NCBI RefSeq assembly: GCF_000368045.1 | Contig: NZ_KB849236.1 | Coordinates: 851,731 to 915,730 of the forward strand | DNA: 64,000 bases | Origin: Acinetobacter johnsonii CIP 64.6 | GTDB lineage: Bacteria > Pseudomonadota > Gammaproteobacteria > Pseudomonadales > Moraxellaceae | Direction of reading: 5' to 3' | Shown: piece by piece, positions 1 through 12,984 of the stretch | Position numbering within the stretch: position 1 is the stretch's first letter | Layout of the letters: the number at the start of each line of letters is the position of its first letter | Program-made: the position numbers and the translations under genes | The notes under the pieces: generated by a model | Database searches by the model: none | The model's input: the letters and a program-made list of their open reading frames with translations, nothing else | Told to the model about the DNA's origin: nothing

Positions 1-192
1 ACGCGAGGTTGCACCATCATCTTCTATCGTTGAAATCCAGCCTTTGCCTTGCATAGCGCTGAGTTCTCTATATATTTGTTGATGTGTTGCATTCCAAAAG
101 AAGCCCATTGAACGGTCAAAACGACGCGCTAACTCAATACCTGTGCTTGGTTTTTCAATCAAACTGGTCAATAAAACATGAGCTAATGACAT
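1..192 (-). CDS. PadR-family transcriptional regulator, N-terminal part (cut by window edge)
   Basis: Reading leftwards from an ATG at 192-190, an open frame of 64 codons runs off the window. The product begins MSLAHVLLTSLIEKPSTG and continues with a helix-rich segment containing GIELARRFDRS, FFWNATHQQIYREL and KGWIS. This is the typical winged-helix start of PadR regulators: a short first helix, then FWxATHQQIYxEL in the recognition region. PadR proteins usually repress a neighbouring gene and respond to a small molecule. It diverges from the FadH-like gene, and two matching palindromes lie between them, so it probably controls that module and itself. The effector domain lies outside the window. 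The family call is fairly sure; the ligand is unknown. Confidence 0.8.
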   Translation of the reverse strand, partial: MSLAHVLLTSLIEKPSTGIELARRFDRSMGFFWNATHQQIYRELSAMQGKGWISTIEDDGATSR

Positions 193-230
193 TTCGGTAA
201 TATTTCGCAATTAAAATGGACGTAGAGTCA

Positions 231-250
231 TTATGCAACATGTTGCATAA
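231..250. promoter_or_regulatory. 20-bp perfect palindrome, probable PadR operator 1
   Basis: TTATGCAACATGTTGCATAA reads the same on both strands. It sits 39 bp upstream of the PadR start and 112 bp upstream of the FadH-like start. The core ATGCAAC-N2-GTTGCAT recurs at 282-297. PadR operators are typically palindromes with ATG/CAT ends in the regulator-target intergenic region, which fits. The binding protein is inferred from position only. Confidence 0.7.
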
Positions 251-281
251 AAAACAAATCTCGATTATAAAGATAAACATT

Positions 282-297
282 ATGCAACTTGTTGCAT
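282..297. promoter_or_regulatory. Second copy of the ATGCAAC-N2-GTTGCAT palindrome, probable PadR operator 2
   Basis: ATGCAACTTGTTGCAT has perfect 7-bp arms identical to those of the 233-248 palindrome. The two centres are 49 bp apart. Two identical operators between divergent genes suggest cooperative repression of both the regulator and the FadH-like gene. Confidence 0.7.
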
Positions 298-304
298 TAA
301 ATAA

Positions 305-2386
<2,082 letters not shown>

Positions 2387-2425
2387 TCGATAACAATAAT
2401 TTATCCGATTAAATTTTGTAATAAA

Positions 2426-2460
2426 TCTCCCTCTCCTATACGGAGAGGGTTTGGAAGAGG
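2426..2460. repeat. Interspersed palindromic repeat, copy 1
   Basis: A hairpin with stem CCCTCTCC (2429-2436) / GGAGAGGG (2442-2449) is followed by TTTGGAAGAGG. It resembles 41391-41422 in layout: TCTCCCTC, a small loop, GGAGRGG, then a GG-rich tail. Both lie in intergenic DNA. I read them as members of a short dispersed palindromic family, which would need a genome-wide count to confirm. It could also help terminate transcription after the FadH-like gene. Confidence 0.45.
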
Positions 2461-2578
2461 TATTTTCTAAAATATTATCCTTTTCCCTCGTGTTGCCTTT
2501 TCCATGAAACGTGTGTGGTGTAAGAGAAGGTACCTTTATTGCAGATTTGAGTGGATTCACTTTCATAAGGACATAAGA

Positions 2579-2992
2579 ATGAGTTTAGCAACAACAAAAC
2601 AAGCATTGGTACGCTGGCATGATATGGTCACGACTCGTGATATGAGCATCTTAAATGAGCTTTTAGCAGAAGATGTTGTTTTCCGTTCACCGGTGGCATT
2701 TAACCCTTATCCGGGTAAGCAAGTGGTTTTTTTTATTTTAAGTAATGTGATTCAGGTTTTTGAAAACTTTACTTACTACCGTGAATTTTTTACAGAGGAT
2801 GGTTTAAGTGTCGTCCTTGAGTTTTCTGCCAATGTCGGCGAAAAAAAGCTCAAAGGGATTGACATGATTCGTTTTAATGAGCAAGGTCAAATTGTAGATT
2901 TTGAAGTGATGATCCGTCCTAAATCGGGGCTAGAGGCCTTAGCTGTACAAATGGGACAGCGAATGGCAGCTTTTGCACCTCAAGCTGGATGA
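2579..2992 (+). CDS. NTF2-like / SnoaL-like protein (nuclear transport factor 2 fold)
   Basis: A 137-residue soluble protein. The segment ALVRWHDMVTTRDMSILNEL-LAEDVVFRSPVAFNPYPG, followed by a beta-rich region ending GQIVDFEVMIRPKSGLEAL, is typical of the NTF2/SnoaL-like superfamily: a cone-shaped fold with one helix pair and a curved sheet forming a pocket. Members include isomerases, dehydratases and pure binding proteins, so no reaction can be assigned. The start at 2579 has TAAGGA seven bases upstream; an in-frame upstream start at 2504 lacks one and would add an uncharacteristic basic stretch. It lies between the FadH-like reductase and an alpha/beta hydrolase on the same strand, suggesting a shared pathway. 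Confidence 0.75.
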   Translation: MSLATTKQALVRWHDMVTTRDMSILNELLAEDVVFRSPVAFNPYPGKQVVFFILSNVIQVFENFTYYREFFTEDGLSVVLEFSANVGEKKLKGIDMIRFNEQGQIVDFEVMIRPKSGLEALAVQMGQRMAAFAPQAG

Positions 2993-3072
2993 TAAACGTG
3001 TGACTTGTTATTTATAGTTAGGCACGAAAATTGATGCATCACCAAGAAAGATAGGAAAAAGAAGGTACTGAT

Positions 3073-4170
3073 ATGAATGCTGTGTTCAGTTTGCTAAACC
3101 AATTAAGCCAAACGGCGTGGGATCGAGTGACTGGTGCGGAACAACCGAAGCTCTATATTAACCCGAAAGGGAAAATTCAAGAGACTGTTGGGGCGCTTAC
3201 ACAGCTTCAAGAGAAGTACCGACCAACGCCGTGGTTATCTAACACGCATGCCCATCTTTTGTATTTTGATGTGATTCGTAAGCGTCAGATTCAATTGGAA
3301 TACGATCATTTTGATCAGTTAGAGATGCAAGACGGTGGGGTCACTGGCATTATGTGGTTTGGTTATGACTTGCCTGAAGCGACGCCAACGGTTGTGGTTA
3401 TGCATACGATTACAGGCTCTCCTGAAAGTATGCGTGAGGTGGTGCGTGACTTAAATCGCTATACGGGTTGGCGTGTTGCACTGTGCTTACGCCGTGGACA
3501 TGCAGACCTTCCAATGCCTGTACCCAAAATGAATCTTTTCGGTTCAACCGATGATTTACGTGAACAAATTGCCTTTATTCAAAGTACATTTCCAAGTTCA
3601 ATGTTGTATGCGGTAGGCTCTTCTGCAGGAACGGGGCTTTTGGTGCGTTACTTAGGCGAAGAAGGGAGTCAAACCCCTTTCAAGGCGGCCTTTGCCCTGT
3701 GTCCTGGCTATAACACTGAGTTGGGTTTTGTAAATGTGCATCCCTTTTACAGTAAGGTCATGACCAAGAAGCTGTTTAAGAAATTTATTTTTCCCTACCA
3801 GCAAACGTGGCAACAAACAGCGTCTGTGTCGCAAGTTTTAATGACCAAAACCTTGGCTGAGTTTGAGTCGAGTTATTATGAAATGGCGGGTTATGTGGAC
3901 TATGACAGTTATAACCAAGCCACAAACCCAATCTATGTATTTGAAAATGTCACCATTCCATTGCTGATTTTAAATGCAGAGGATGATCCCGTTTGTCACA
4001 TTAAAAATTTTGAACCGTATAAAGACATGATCCGTCAAATGCCGAATATTGCCGTTGTGACCACCAGAAAAGGCAGCCATTGTGGCTTCTATGAAGGGGC
4101 ACTTAATACAGAGTCTTGGGCAACCAAGCTGATTGCGGACTTTTTGAAATTGGAACAACAAAAACACTAA
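3073..4170 (+). CDS. Alpha/beta hydrolase of the YheT/EMB8 type
   Basis: A 365-residue cytoplasmic hydrolase. The chain has an oxyanion-hole region after VVVMHTITGSPES, a nucleophile elbow GSSAG, an acid in LNAEDDPVCH, and a C-terminal histidine in KGSHCGFYEG. Together they make a complete Ser-Asp-His triad. Length and the long N-terminal cap (WLSNTHAHLLYFDVIRKR) fit the YheT/EMB8/ABHD1-3 group, whose substrates are lipid- or ester-like but mostly unknown. It is the last gene of the PadR-side block and ends at a strong terminator shared with the convergent exporter gene. Family call good; substrate unknown. Confidence 0.8.
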   Translation: MNAVFSLLNQLSQTAWDRVTGAEQPKLYINPKGKIQETVGALTQLQEKYRPTPWLSNTHAHLLYFDVIRKRQIQLEYDHFDQLEMQDGGVTGIMWFGYDLPEATPTVVVMHTITGSPESMREVVRDLNRYTGWRVALCLRRGHADLPMPVPKMNLFGSTDDLREQIAFIQSTFPSSMLYAVGSSAGTGLLVRYLGEEGSQTPFKAAFALCPGYNTELGFVNVHPFYSKVMTKKLFKKFIFPYQQTWQQTASVSQVLMTKTLAEFESSYYEMAGYVDYDSYNQATNPIYVFENVTIPLLILNAEDDPVCHIKNFEPYKDMIRQMPNIAVVTTRKGSHCGFYEGALNTESWATKLIADFLKLEQQKH

Positions 4171-4177
4171 GTATAAA

Positions 4178-4208
4178 AAAGACCTACAGCAGTGTAGGTC
4201 TTTTTTTG
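4178..4208. terminator. Bidirectional intrinsic terminator
   Basis: GACCTACA (4181-4188) pairs with TGTAGGTC (4193-4200) around a GCAG loop. An A-run precedes and a T-run follows, so it can end both the hydrolase transcript and the convergent ydhP-like transcript. Confidence 0.85.
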
Positions 4209-4230
4209 ATTGGTTCAGCAGTGTAAAGGC

Positions 4231-5400
4231 TTAAACGGCTCCACAGGCTTTCTTGCTAAGACCGAACTTCATTTGCAGTAAGACCAAGATCAAGGCCATA
4301 AAGCTGAGTGCGGCACCTGCATATGAAACTGCTGCATAGCTGAGTTGCATACTCAGTACCGTTGCACCTGCAAAGGCACCTAAGGCATTGCCTAAGTTAA
4401 ACGCGCCAATGTTAACTGAAGAGGCGAGACCAGGCGCATCTGCTGCGACTGACATGACGCGCATTTGCAGTGGAGGTACTACCGCAAATGCTGCTGCACC
4501 CCAAATCACTAAGCCAATCGCTGCCCCAACGGTTGTTTGCGCTAATACTGGGAAAACAAGCATCATCACCATCAAAAGTACAAGGAAGCCTATCAGGGTT
4601 TTCTCTAGGGATAGATCGGCAAACTTTCCACCCAAATGATTACCAATGGAGAAACCGATCCCGATTAAAACCAACATCAAGGTGATGGTTTGCGGTGATG
4701 CCTGCATAAATACGTGTAGGCTCGGAGCAATGTAGGTATATAACGCAAACATGGCGCCCGCGCTCATGACTGTGGTTAATAAAGCGAGGACGACAGGCGC
4801 ACGTGTTAAAACGCGCAATTCTTTTGCTACATTCGGTTTAACCACATCGTGATCTTGCGGGAGTGCTTTCCATAGGGCCAACATGGTCATGATGCCTAAG
4901 ATTGAAATCGCAGCAAAAGCCATGCGCCAACTGGTATTTTGACTGAGCCACGTCGCAAGTGGCACACCGCCAATATTGGCAATGGTGAGGCCCATAAACA
5001 TCATGGCGACTGCACTGGCTTGTTTGTCTTTAGGCACAACACTGGCTGCCACCACCGAACCTAAGCCAAAGAATGCACCATGGTTTAAACTGGTAATTAA
5101 ACGTGCACCCATGAGACTCATATAATCAGGTGCAACGGTTGCCAACACATTCCCAATCGTGAAAATAGCCATCAATAGGATTAAAGCTGTTTTCTTAGGA
5201 AAGCGTGCCAGCCATAAGGTCATGAGCGGAGCCCCAATCATGACACCTACTGCATAGGCACTAATCAGCAGTCCAGCTTGTGGAATTGAAACGGACAAAT
5301 CGTTGGCAATTTCAGGCAAAAAGCCCATGGGTGAAAACTCGGTGGTTCCAATGGCAAAAGCACCCACCGCAAGCGCCAAAAGTGGAAAATTAATTTTCAT
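4231..5400 (-). CDS. ydhP: MFS drug/sugar-type exporter, YdhP-like
   Basis: A 389-residue inner-membrane protein with 12 predicted hydrophobic segments. Its start, MKINFPLLALAVGAFAIG followed by TTEFSPMGFLPEIA, closely matches E. coli YdhP (MKINYPLLALAIGAFGIG...), a DHA1-family member of the major facilitator superfamily. The loop WLARFPKK between segments 2 and 3 is the usual MFS motif-A position. The ATG at 5400 was preferred over an in-frame TTG at 5418 because it gives the YdhP start and avoids overlap with dkgB. It lies 8 bp downstream of the dkgB stop, so the two are almost certainly co-transcribed. Its substrate is not known. Confidence 0.85.
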   Translation of the reverse strand: MKINFPLLALAVGAFAIGTTEFSPMGFLPEIANDLSVSIPQAGLLISAYAVGVMIGAPLMTLWLARFPKKTALILLMAIFTIGNVLATVAPDYMSLMGARLITSLNHGAFFGLGSVVAASVVPKDKQASAVAMMFMGLTIANIGGVPLATWLSQNTSWRMAFAAISILGIMTMLALWKALPQDHDVVKPNVAKELRVLTRAPVVLALLTTVMSAGAMFALYTYIAPSLHVFMQASPQTITLMLVLIGIGFSIGNHLGGKFADLSLEKTLIGFLVLLMVMMLVFPVLAQTTVGAAIGLVIWGAAAFAVVPPLQMRVMSVAADAPGLASSVNIGAFNLGNALGAFAGATVLSMQLSYAAVSYAGAALSFMALILVLLQMKFGLSKKACGAV

Positions 5401-5408
5401 AGTGATGC

Positions 5409-6215
5409 TCAATCCCAAATCGGTGCTAATCCCTCAGGACTAACTTCACGTTGATTTCGGTCTAATTGCGTAATTGCCATCATTTCTTCAGTCGACAGTT
5501 GAATCTCTTGCGCCTTTAAGTTGGACATCAAGTGTTCACGTTTGGTTGAAGAAGGTATGACTGCAAAACCACGTTGTAATGGCCAAGCCAAGCTAATTTG
5601 TGCAGTTGATACCTGATGTTGCTGCGCGATGTGCATTAAAACAGGATCATTCAAAACCTTACCGTAAGCCAGTGTCATATATGAAGTGACATCAATGTTT
5701 TGCGCTTGGAGGAAATCAACCAGTTGATGGTTTTGTAGGTAAGGACTGAGTTCAATTTGGTTGGTCGCGATGTTTTCTAGCCCAATACTCTCAATCGCCT
5801 GTTGAGTCAGCTCAATATTGAAGTTAGAAATACCAATGTATTCGGTCAAACCTTGTTGTTTTGCCTCCAATAGGTTCTGCATGAGTTCTGTAATGTTCAC
5901 ACCTGTACTTGGGGCAGGCCAGTGGATCAAGGTTAGATTCACTGTATCGGTTTTTAGTTTATGCAAACTTTCTTTTAAGCTTGGAATCAACTTTTCTGCT
6001 GAGTAATTTTCCGTCCAGATTTTTGTAGTGAGAAAAAGATCTTGACGATTGATACCACTGAGTTCAATGGCTTGACCAACTTCAGCTTCATTACCATAGA
6101 TTTGTGCAGTATCGACTGCACGATAACCGACTTCTAGCGCAGTTTTCACAGACTCAATGACAGTGTCACCTGTTAAACGGAAAGTACCTAGGCCGAATTG
6201 AGGAACGATATTCAT
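5409..6215 (-). CDS. dkgB: Aldo/keto reductase, 2,5-diketo-D-gluconate reductase B type
   Basis: A 268-residue NADPH-dependent aldo/keto reductase. The catalytic tetrad is visible: Asp35 and Tyr40 in DTAQIYGNE, Lys65 in TTKIW, and His98 in LIHWP. The sequence tracks E. coli DkgB from FGLGTFRL through [11 protein letters not shown] and SYMTLAYGK to the C-terminal [10 protein letters not shown]. DkgB reduces 2,5-diketo-gluconate, methylglyoxal and other small carbonyls. It is the first gene of a two-gene unit with the exporter and diverges from a LysR regulator. The same dkgB/LysR (yafC) adjacency is known in E. coli, which supports the assignment. Confidence 0.9.
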   Translation of the reverse strand: MNIVPQFGLGTFRLTGDTVIESVKTALEVGYRAVDTAQIYGNEAEVGQAIELSGINRQDLFLTTKIWTENYSAEKLIPSLKESLHKLKTDTVNLTLIHWPAPSTGVNITELMQNLLEAKQQGLTEYIGISNFNIELTQQAIESIGLENIATNQIELSPYLQNHQLVDFLQAQNIDVTSYMTLAYGKVLNDPVLMHIAQQHQVSTAQISLAWPLQRGFAVIPSSTKREHLMSNLKAQEIQLSTEEMMAITQLDRNQREVSPEGLAPIWD

Positions 6216-6297
6216 TTCTTACTCGATAATTTGTTTCATGGAATGAGGCTATTTTGTAGAAAAAAGACTTGCTTAAAAACTGGGTAATTTGCAAAAT

Positions 6298-6320
6298 ATT
6301 ATTGACTATTAATCAATAAT
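6298..6320. promoter_or_regulatory. LysR-type operator palindrome
   Basis: Arms ATTATTGA (6298-6305) and TCAATAAT (6313-6320) are exact inverted copies separated by 7 bp. T6303 and A6315 give the T-N11-A spacing of LysR-family sites. It ends 5 bp before the regulator's ATG, where binding would allow autoregulation and control of divergent dkgB. Confidence 0.6.
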
Positions 6321-6325
6321 TACAC

Positions 6326-7216
6326 ATGAAATCAAGCATAGAAGAATTAACGGCTTTTGTAAGCATTGTTGATAGTGGCTCTATCGTCAAAGCTGCGCAG
6401 CAATTGGATCAAACCACATCGGGTGTCAGCCGTGCCTTGCAACGTTTGGAGTCAAAGTTGAATGTGACTTTGCTGGAACGAACGACACGGAAGCTCAAGC
6501 TGACCTATGAAGGACAGCAGTTTTTGGCAAAGGCGCGTAAAATTTTACTCGATCTGACCGAAGCTGAAGAAAGTCTGCAAAATAATGATGCTGAGGCATC
6601 TGGTTTAATTCGGATTGATTCAGCAACGCCTTTTGTGCTGCATGTGATAGTGCCGCTGATTGAAGAGTTTATGCAGCGCTACCCAAAAATTGATATAGAA
6701 ATTACCAATCACGATCAGGTTATAGACTTACTTGAACATAAAACCGATGTCGCGATTAGGTTTGGTGAGTTAGCGGATTCCAGCTTACATGCCAAGCTGC
6801 TTTGTAAAAGCCGTTTATATATTGTGGCTAGTCCTGTTTATGCGCAAAAACATGGTCTACCTAAAAATGCAGCAGAATTAAGCTCACATACTTTGCTTGG
6901 TTTTAGTCAGCCTGCATATTTAAATACGTGGCCTATTCAGTTGGAGGATGAGCCTTTAATTATTCAGGCTAAAATTAAATGTTCAAATGGTGAAACGGTT
7001 CGTCAGTTGGCATTGCAGGGGGCAGGGATTGCCTGTTTATCACGCTTTATGGTCGAGCAAGATATTCAAGATGGGCGGTTTATTGCTTTGTTGGAAGATC
7101 AAATTCAGATCAAAGAGCAGAAAATACATGCGGTCTACTATCAACAGAATTATGTGCCAAAGCGTATTCGCTTGTTTATCGACTTTCTTGCAGAAAAATT
7201 AAAAGCCTATTTATAA
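6326..7216 (+). CDS. LysR-family transcriptional regulator (YafC-like)
   Basis: A 296-residue LysR-type regulator. Residues 1-60 form the winged helix: ELTAFVSIVDSGSIVKAAQQL, then SRALQRLESKLNVTLLERTTR. The rest is a periplasmic-binding-protein-like effector domain with VAIRFGEL and GAGIACLSRFM. It is divergent from dkgB with a 110-bp gap holding a perfect palindrome next to its own start. In E. coli, yafC is the LysR neighbour of dkgB, so this is probably the functional counterpart. It likely controls dkgB and the ydhP-like exporter, perhaps in response to reactive carbonyls; the effector is not known. Confidence 0.85.
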   Translation: MKSSIEELTAFVSIVDSGSIVKAAQQLDQTTSGVSRALQRLESKLNVTLLERTTRKLKLTYEGQQFLAKARKILLDLTEAEESLQNNDAEASGLIRIDSATPFVLHVIVPLIEEFMQRYPKIDIEITNHDQVIDLLEHKTDVAIRFGELADSSLHAKLLCKSRLYIVASPVYAQKHGLPKNAAELSSHTLLGFSQPAYLNTWPIQLEDEPLIIQAKIKCSNGETVRQLALQGAGIACLSRFMVEQDIQDGRFIALLEDQIQIKEQKIHAVYYQQNYVPKRIRLFIDFLAEKLKAYL

Positions 7217-7225
7217 GCCAGCATT

Positions 7226-7254
7226 AAAAAAACCCGATATCAATCGGGTTTTTT
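7226..7254. terminator. Bidirectional intrinsic terminator
   Basis: AACCCGAT (7231-7238) pairs with ATCGGGTT (7243-7250), flanked by A and T runs. It lies between the convergent LysR and lipoprotein genes and can serve both. Confidence 0.85.
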
Positions 7255-7274
7255 AATCATCTAAATAGCGATGA

Positions 7275-7676
7275 TTAGTTTTCTAAAGCTGGTGTCGCTG
7301 CTGCAATGGCTGCTGCAACCGCATCGTCTTCAGTTTGCGTATTTGGGTTTGTATTACTTGGACGTGCTTGCGTTGGTTTTTCTTCAGCTTTTGGTGCTTC
7401 TGCTTTAGGTGCAGGCTGAGCTGCTGGAGCAGGTGCTGGCGTTTCACGACGGATTTCAGTAGTTGTATTCGGCGTTTCTTCGCGAATCACTTCAACTTGC
7501 GCTGGAATCTCAGGCTCAGATGCTGCTAAAGGTTGAAGTTCAACAGTTTGTTGTTGCTCTGTAGTGACGACTTCAACTTGTTCTTGTTCATCTTCTTTAG
7601 GCGCTTCTTTCTTTACACATGCTGTTAATAGTAAGCCTGCTGCAATGGCACCACAAATTAAAAGTTTTTTATTCAT
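7275..7676 (-). CDS. Small lipoprotein with Pro/Ala/Glu-rich tail, function unknown
   Basis: A 133-residue protein with a lipoprotein signal: MNKKLLICGAIAAG, then LLLTAC, with Cys20 as the predicted lipidation site. The mature part is low complexity: an acidic stretch (APKEDEQEQVEVV), Gln/Thr-rich and Pro/Ala/Lys-rich segments (PAPAPAAQPAPKAEAPKAEE), then an alanine-rich end. No enzyme domain is visible. Such tails often span the periplasm or extend from the outer membrane as linkers. It stands alone between the LysR gene and pyrG, which points the other way. I do not recognise a named family. Confidence 0.75.
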   Translation of the reverse strand: MNKKLLICGAIAAGLLLTACVKKEAPKEDEQEQVEVVTTEQQQTVELQPLAASEPEIPAQVEVIREETPNTTTEIRRETPAPAPAAQPAPKAEAPKAEEKPTQARPSNTNPNTQTEDDAVAAAIAAATPALEN

Positions 7677-7758
7677 AATTACATAAAATCGAGTGTTTGA
7701 AGGATCGTGCCATTATAACAGCAAAATGCAAGATGAAAATCCTATGAACTTAGCTTAA

Positions 7759-9543
<1,785 letters not shown>

Positions 9544-9574
9544 TTTGGGTTAAGCAATAAACTAGGAAGTTTAA

Positions 9575-10432
9575 ATGTCACAATTAAAACCACAAGAAAT
9601 TGTACGTTTAGGCGATATACAAATGGCAAACCACTTGCCATTTGTACTATTCGGCGGCATGAACGTACTTGAGTCTAAAGATTTGGCTTTTGAAATTGCA
9701 GAGACCTATGTTGATATCTGCAAGCGTTTGCAGATTCCTTACGTATTTAAAGCCAGTTTTGATAAAGCCAACCGTTCAAGCTTGAACTCGTTTCGAGGGC
9801 CGGGCCTAGAAAAAGGGATTGAGTGGTTAGCTGACATTAAAAAACATTTTAATGTACCCATCATTACTGATGTACATGAACCTTACCAAGCTGCACCTGT
9901 AGCGGAAGTTGCGGATATTATCCAACTTCCTGCTTTCCTAAGTCGTCAGACTGATTTGGTTGAAGCGATGGCAAAAACTGATGCCATCATTAACATCAAA
10001 AAAGCACAATTCCTTGCACCTCATGAAATGCGCCATATTTTGCATAAGTGTTTAGAGGCAGGGAATGACAAGCTCATTATTTGTGAACGTGGTTCGGCAT
10101 TTGGTTACAACAATTTGGTTGTAGACATGTTGGGCTTCGACATCATGAAAGAAATGAATGTTCCTGTGTTTTTTGATGTGACCCATGCGCTTCAAACTCC
10201 GGGTGGTCGTGCGGATTCTGCGGGCGGTCGTCGCGCGCAAATCACGACACTTGCTCGCGCGGGAATGGCAACAGGTCTAGCAGGTTTATTCTTGGAAGCG
10301 CATCCAGACCCAGAAAAAGCCAAGTGTGATGGACCATGCGCGTTGCGTATGTCTCAGCTTGAGCCTTTCTTGGCGCAGCTAAAAGAATTGGATACCTTGG
10401 TTAAAGGCTTCCAAAAGCTAGATACACACTAA
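9575..10432 (+). CDS. kdsA: 3-deoxy-8-phosphooctulonate synthase (KDO-8-P synthase)
   Basis: A 285-residue cytoplasmic TIM-barrel enzyme. It condenses phosphoenolpyruvate with arabinose-5-phosphate to make KDO-8-phosphate for the lipid A inner core. Family hallmarks seen are [39 protein letters not shown], and the metal/substrate region [12 protein letters not shown]. Length equals that of E. coli KdsA (284). AGGAAG lies 5 bases before the ATG. It follows pyrG by 31 bp and precedes eno by 60 bp, so all three are likely one transcript. Its presence implies KDO-containing lipooligosaccharide. Confidence 0.97.
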   Translation: MSQLKPQEIVRLGDIQMANHLPFVLFGGMNVLESKDLAFEIAETYVDICKRLQIPYVFKASFDKANRSSLNSFRGPGLEKGIEWLADIKKHFNVPIITDVHEPYQAAPVAEVADIIQLPAFLSRQTDLVEAMAKTDAIINIKKAQFLAPHEMRHILHKCLEAGNDKLIICERGSAFGYNNLVVDMLGFDIMKEMNVPVFFDVTHALQTPGGRADSAGGRRAQITTLARAGMATGLAGLFLEAHPDPEKAKCDGPCALRMSQLEPFLAQLKELDTLVKGFQKLDTH

Positions 10433-10474
10433 ATTATAAACTCATTGATGCCATCTAAAGCATCTCGTTATTAA

Positions 10475-11782
<1,308 letters not shown>

Positions 11783-11789
11783 GCGACTG

Positions 11790-12191
11790 ATGTCAATGTT
11801 CAATGTATTCGACTCGTTGATGAGTAAAGTACTACTAGGCCTTGCGATCATTTTGATCGCAGGGTTTCAGTATTTATACTGGTTTGGTGAGGGTGGTTAT
11901 CAAGACCATTTACAACTCACACAAAAAATCCAACAACAAACTGAAATTAATAACGACTTAAAAGAACGTAATCGTGTCTTGGCGGCAGAAGTGTATGATT
12001 TGAAAAATGGTATTGAAGCCATTGAAGAGCATGCGCGTCTAGATTTGGGTTTAATCAAACCCCGAGAAACGTTTATTCAAATGAGTACCATTAGTACTCA
12101 ATATAAGCCTGTTTATATTAATCCTAACGCCCAAATTGATTTGAGAACCAATGAAGACGATGAGCCTGAAACCCCTCCAGCTACCCCATAA
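11790..12191 (+). CDS. ftsB: Cell division protein FtsB
   Basis: A 133-residue bitopic inner-membrane protein with one transmembrane helix at about residues 11-31 (LMSKVLLGLAIILIAGFQYLY). A coiled coil at about 38-75 follows, with heptads through QKIQQQTEINNDLKERNRVL. The conserved GIEAIEEHARLDLGLIKPRE motif comes next. FtsB joins FtsL and FtsQ in the divisome and helps activate FtsWI. It starts 7 bp after the eno stop. The C-terminal tail (DEPETPPATP) is a short acidic/proline extension. The position between eno and ispD is the classic ftsB location. Confidence 0.92.
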   Translation: MSMFNVFDSLMSKVLLGLAIILIAGFQYLYWFGEGGYQDHLQLTQKIQQQTEINNDLKERNRVLAAEVYDLKNGIEAIEEHARLDLGLIKPRETFIQMSTISTQYKPVYINPNAQIDLRTNEDDEPETPPATP

Positions 12192-12870
12192 ATTGTGGGC
12201 TATTATTCCTGCTGCTGGCTCGGGTAGTCGCTTTTCTAAAACTGAACTAAAACAATATCAAATGATTGGACAAAAGACCGTACTTGAACATACGGTTTTA
12301 CGCCTTAATCAATTGCCCTTGCAGGGCTATGTTTTGGCGATTGGTTCAGATGATGATGTCGCTCAAAGTTTGCCTTTTACCAACATGGAAAAAGCACATT
12401 TTTGTAAAGGTGGTGCTGAGCGTGTAGACTCAGTGCTCAGTGCGCTCAACTATCTTTCCACAATCGCTGATGCTGACGACTGGGTCTTTGTGCATGATGC
12501 AGCACGTCCATGTGTCACGCAGGATTGTTTAGTGAGACTGGTTGATAGTGCTATTCAGTCCAATACCGGAGCGATTTTAGCTATTCCTGTTAGAGATACG
12601 TTAAAGCGTGTAGCCTCAGCGCAAGATATTCAAGAAACCGTTGATCGCTCACAGCTTTGGCAGGCACAAACTCCGCAGATTGCTAAACTGGGGGTACTGA
12701 AAAACGCAATTGAACATGCACTAGAGGCACAAGCCTTAATTACAGATGAAGCCAGTGCTTTAGAGTTTGTTGGTGAGAAGGTTCAAGTCGTACAAGGGCG
12801 CTCCGATAATATTAAAATTACCTATCCAGATGACCTTGAGCTTGCGCGCCTGATTTTGGCGGCACAATAA
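12151..12870 (+). CDS. ispD: 2-C-methyl-D-erythritol 4-phosphate cytidylyltransferase
   Basis: A 239-residue enzyme of the MEP isoprenoid pathway that transfers CMP to methylerythritol phosphate. Visible motifs are WAIIPAAGSGSRF (CTP binding), VHDAARPC, IPVRDTLKR, TDEASALE and GRSDNIKITYPDDLELA. The reading frame overlaps the end of ftsB by 41 nt. An alternative ATG at 12160 (MSLKPLQ) would cut the overlap to 32 nt; neither start has a convincing ribosome site, so translational coupling is likely. ispF, often adjacent, is not found immediately downstream. Confidence 0.93.
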   Translation: MKTMSLKPLQLPHKLWAIIPAAGSGSRFSKTELKQYQMIGQKTVLEHTVLRLNQLPLQGYVLAIGSDDDVAQSLPFTNMEKAHFCKGGAERVDSVLSALNYLSTIADADDWVFVHDAARPCVTQDCLVRLVDSAIQSNTGAILAIPVRDTLKRVASAQDIQETVDRSQLWQAQTPQIAKLGVLKNAIEHALEAQALITDEASALEFVGEKVQVVQGRSDNIKITYPDDLELARLILAAQ

Positions 12871-12984
12871 AAAATTATTTGGATTTATTGAGCTAAAACT
12901 ACAGAAATATGGGTTTGAATGATGTTATCTAAAACACTTTGAACTTATAATTTGCCCTGTCTTTAGCTCATTCAATTTACGCAA

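Noticed and set aside
2504..2578. Extended N-terminus for the NTF2-like protein
   Set aside because: The extra residues are basic and Cys/Trp/Tyr-rich, unlike the family, and 2579 has a good ribosome site.
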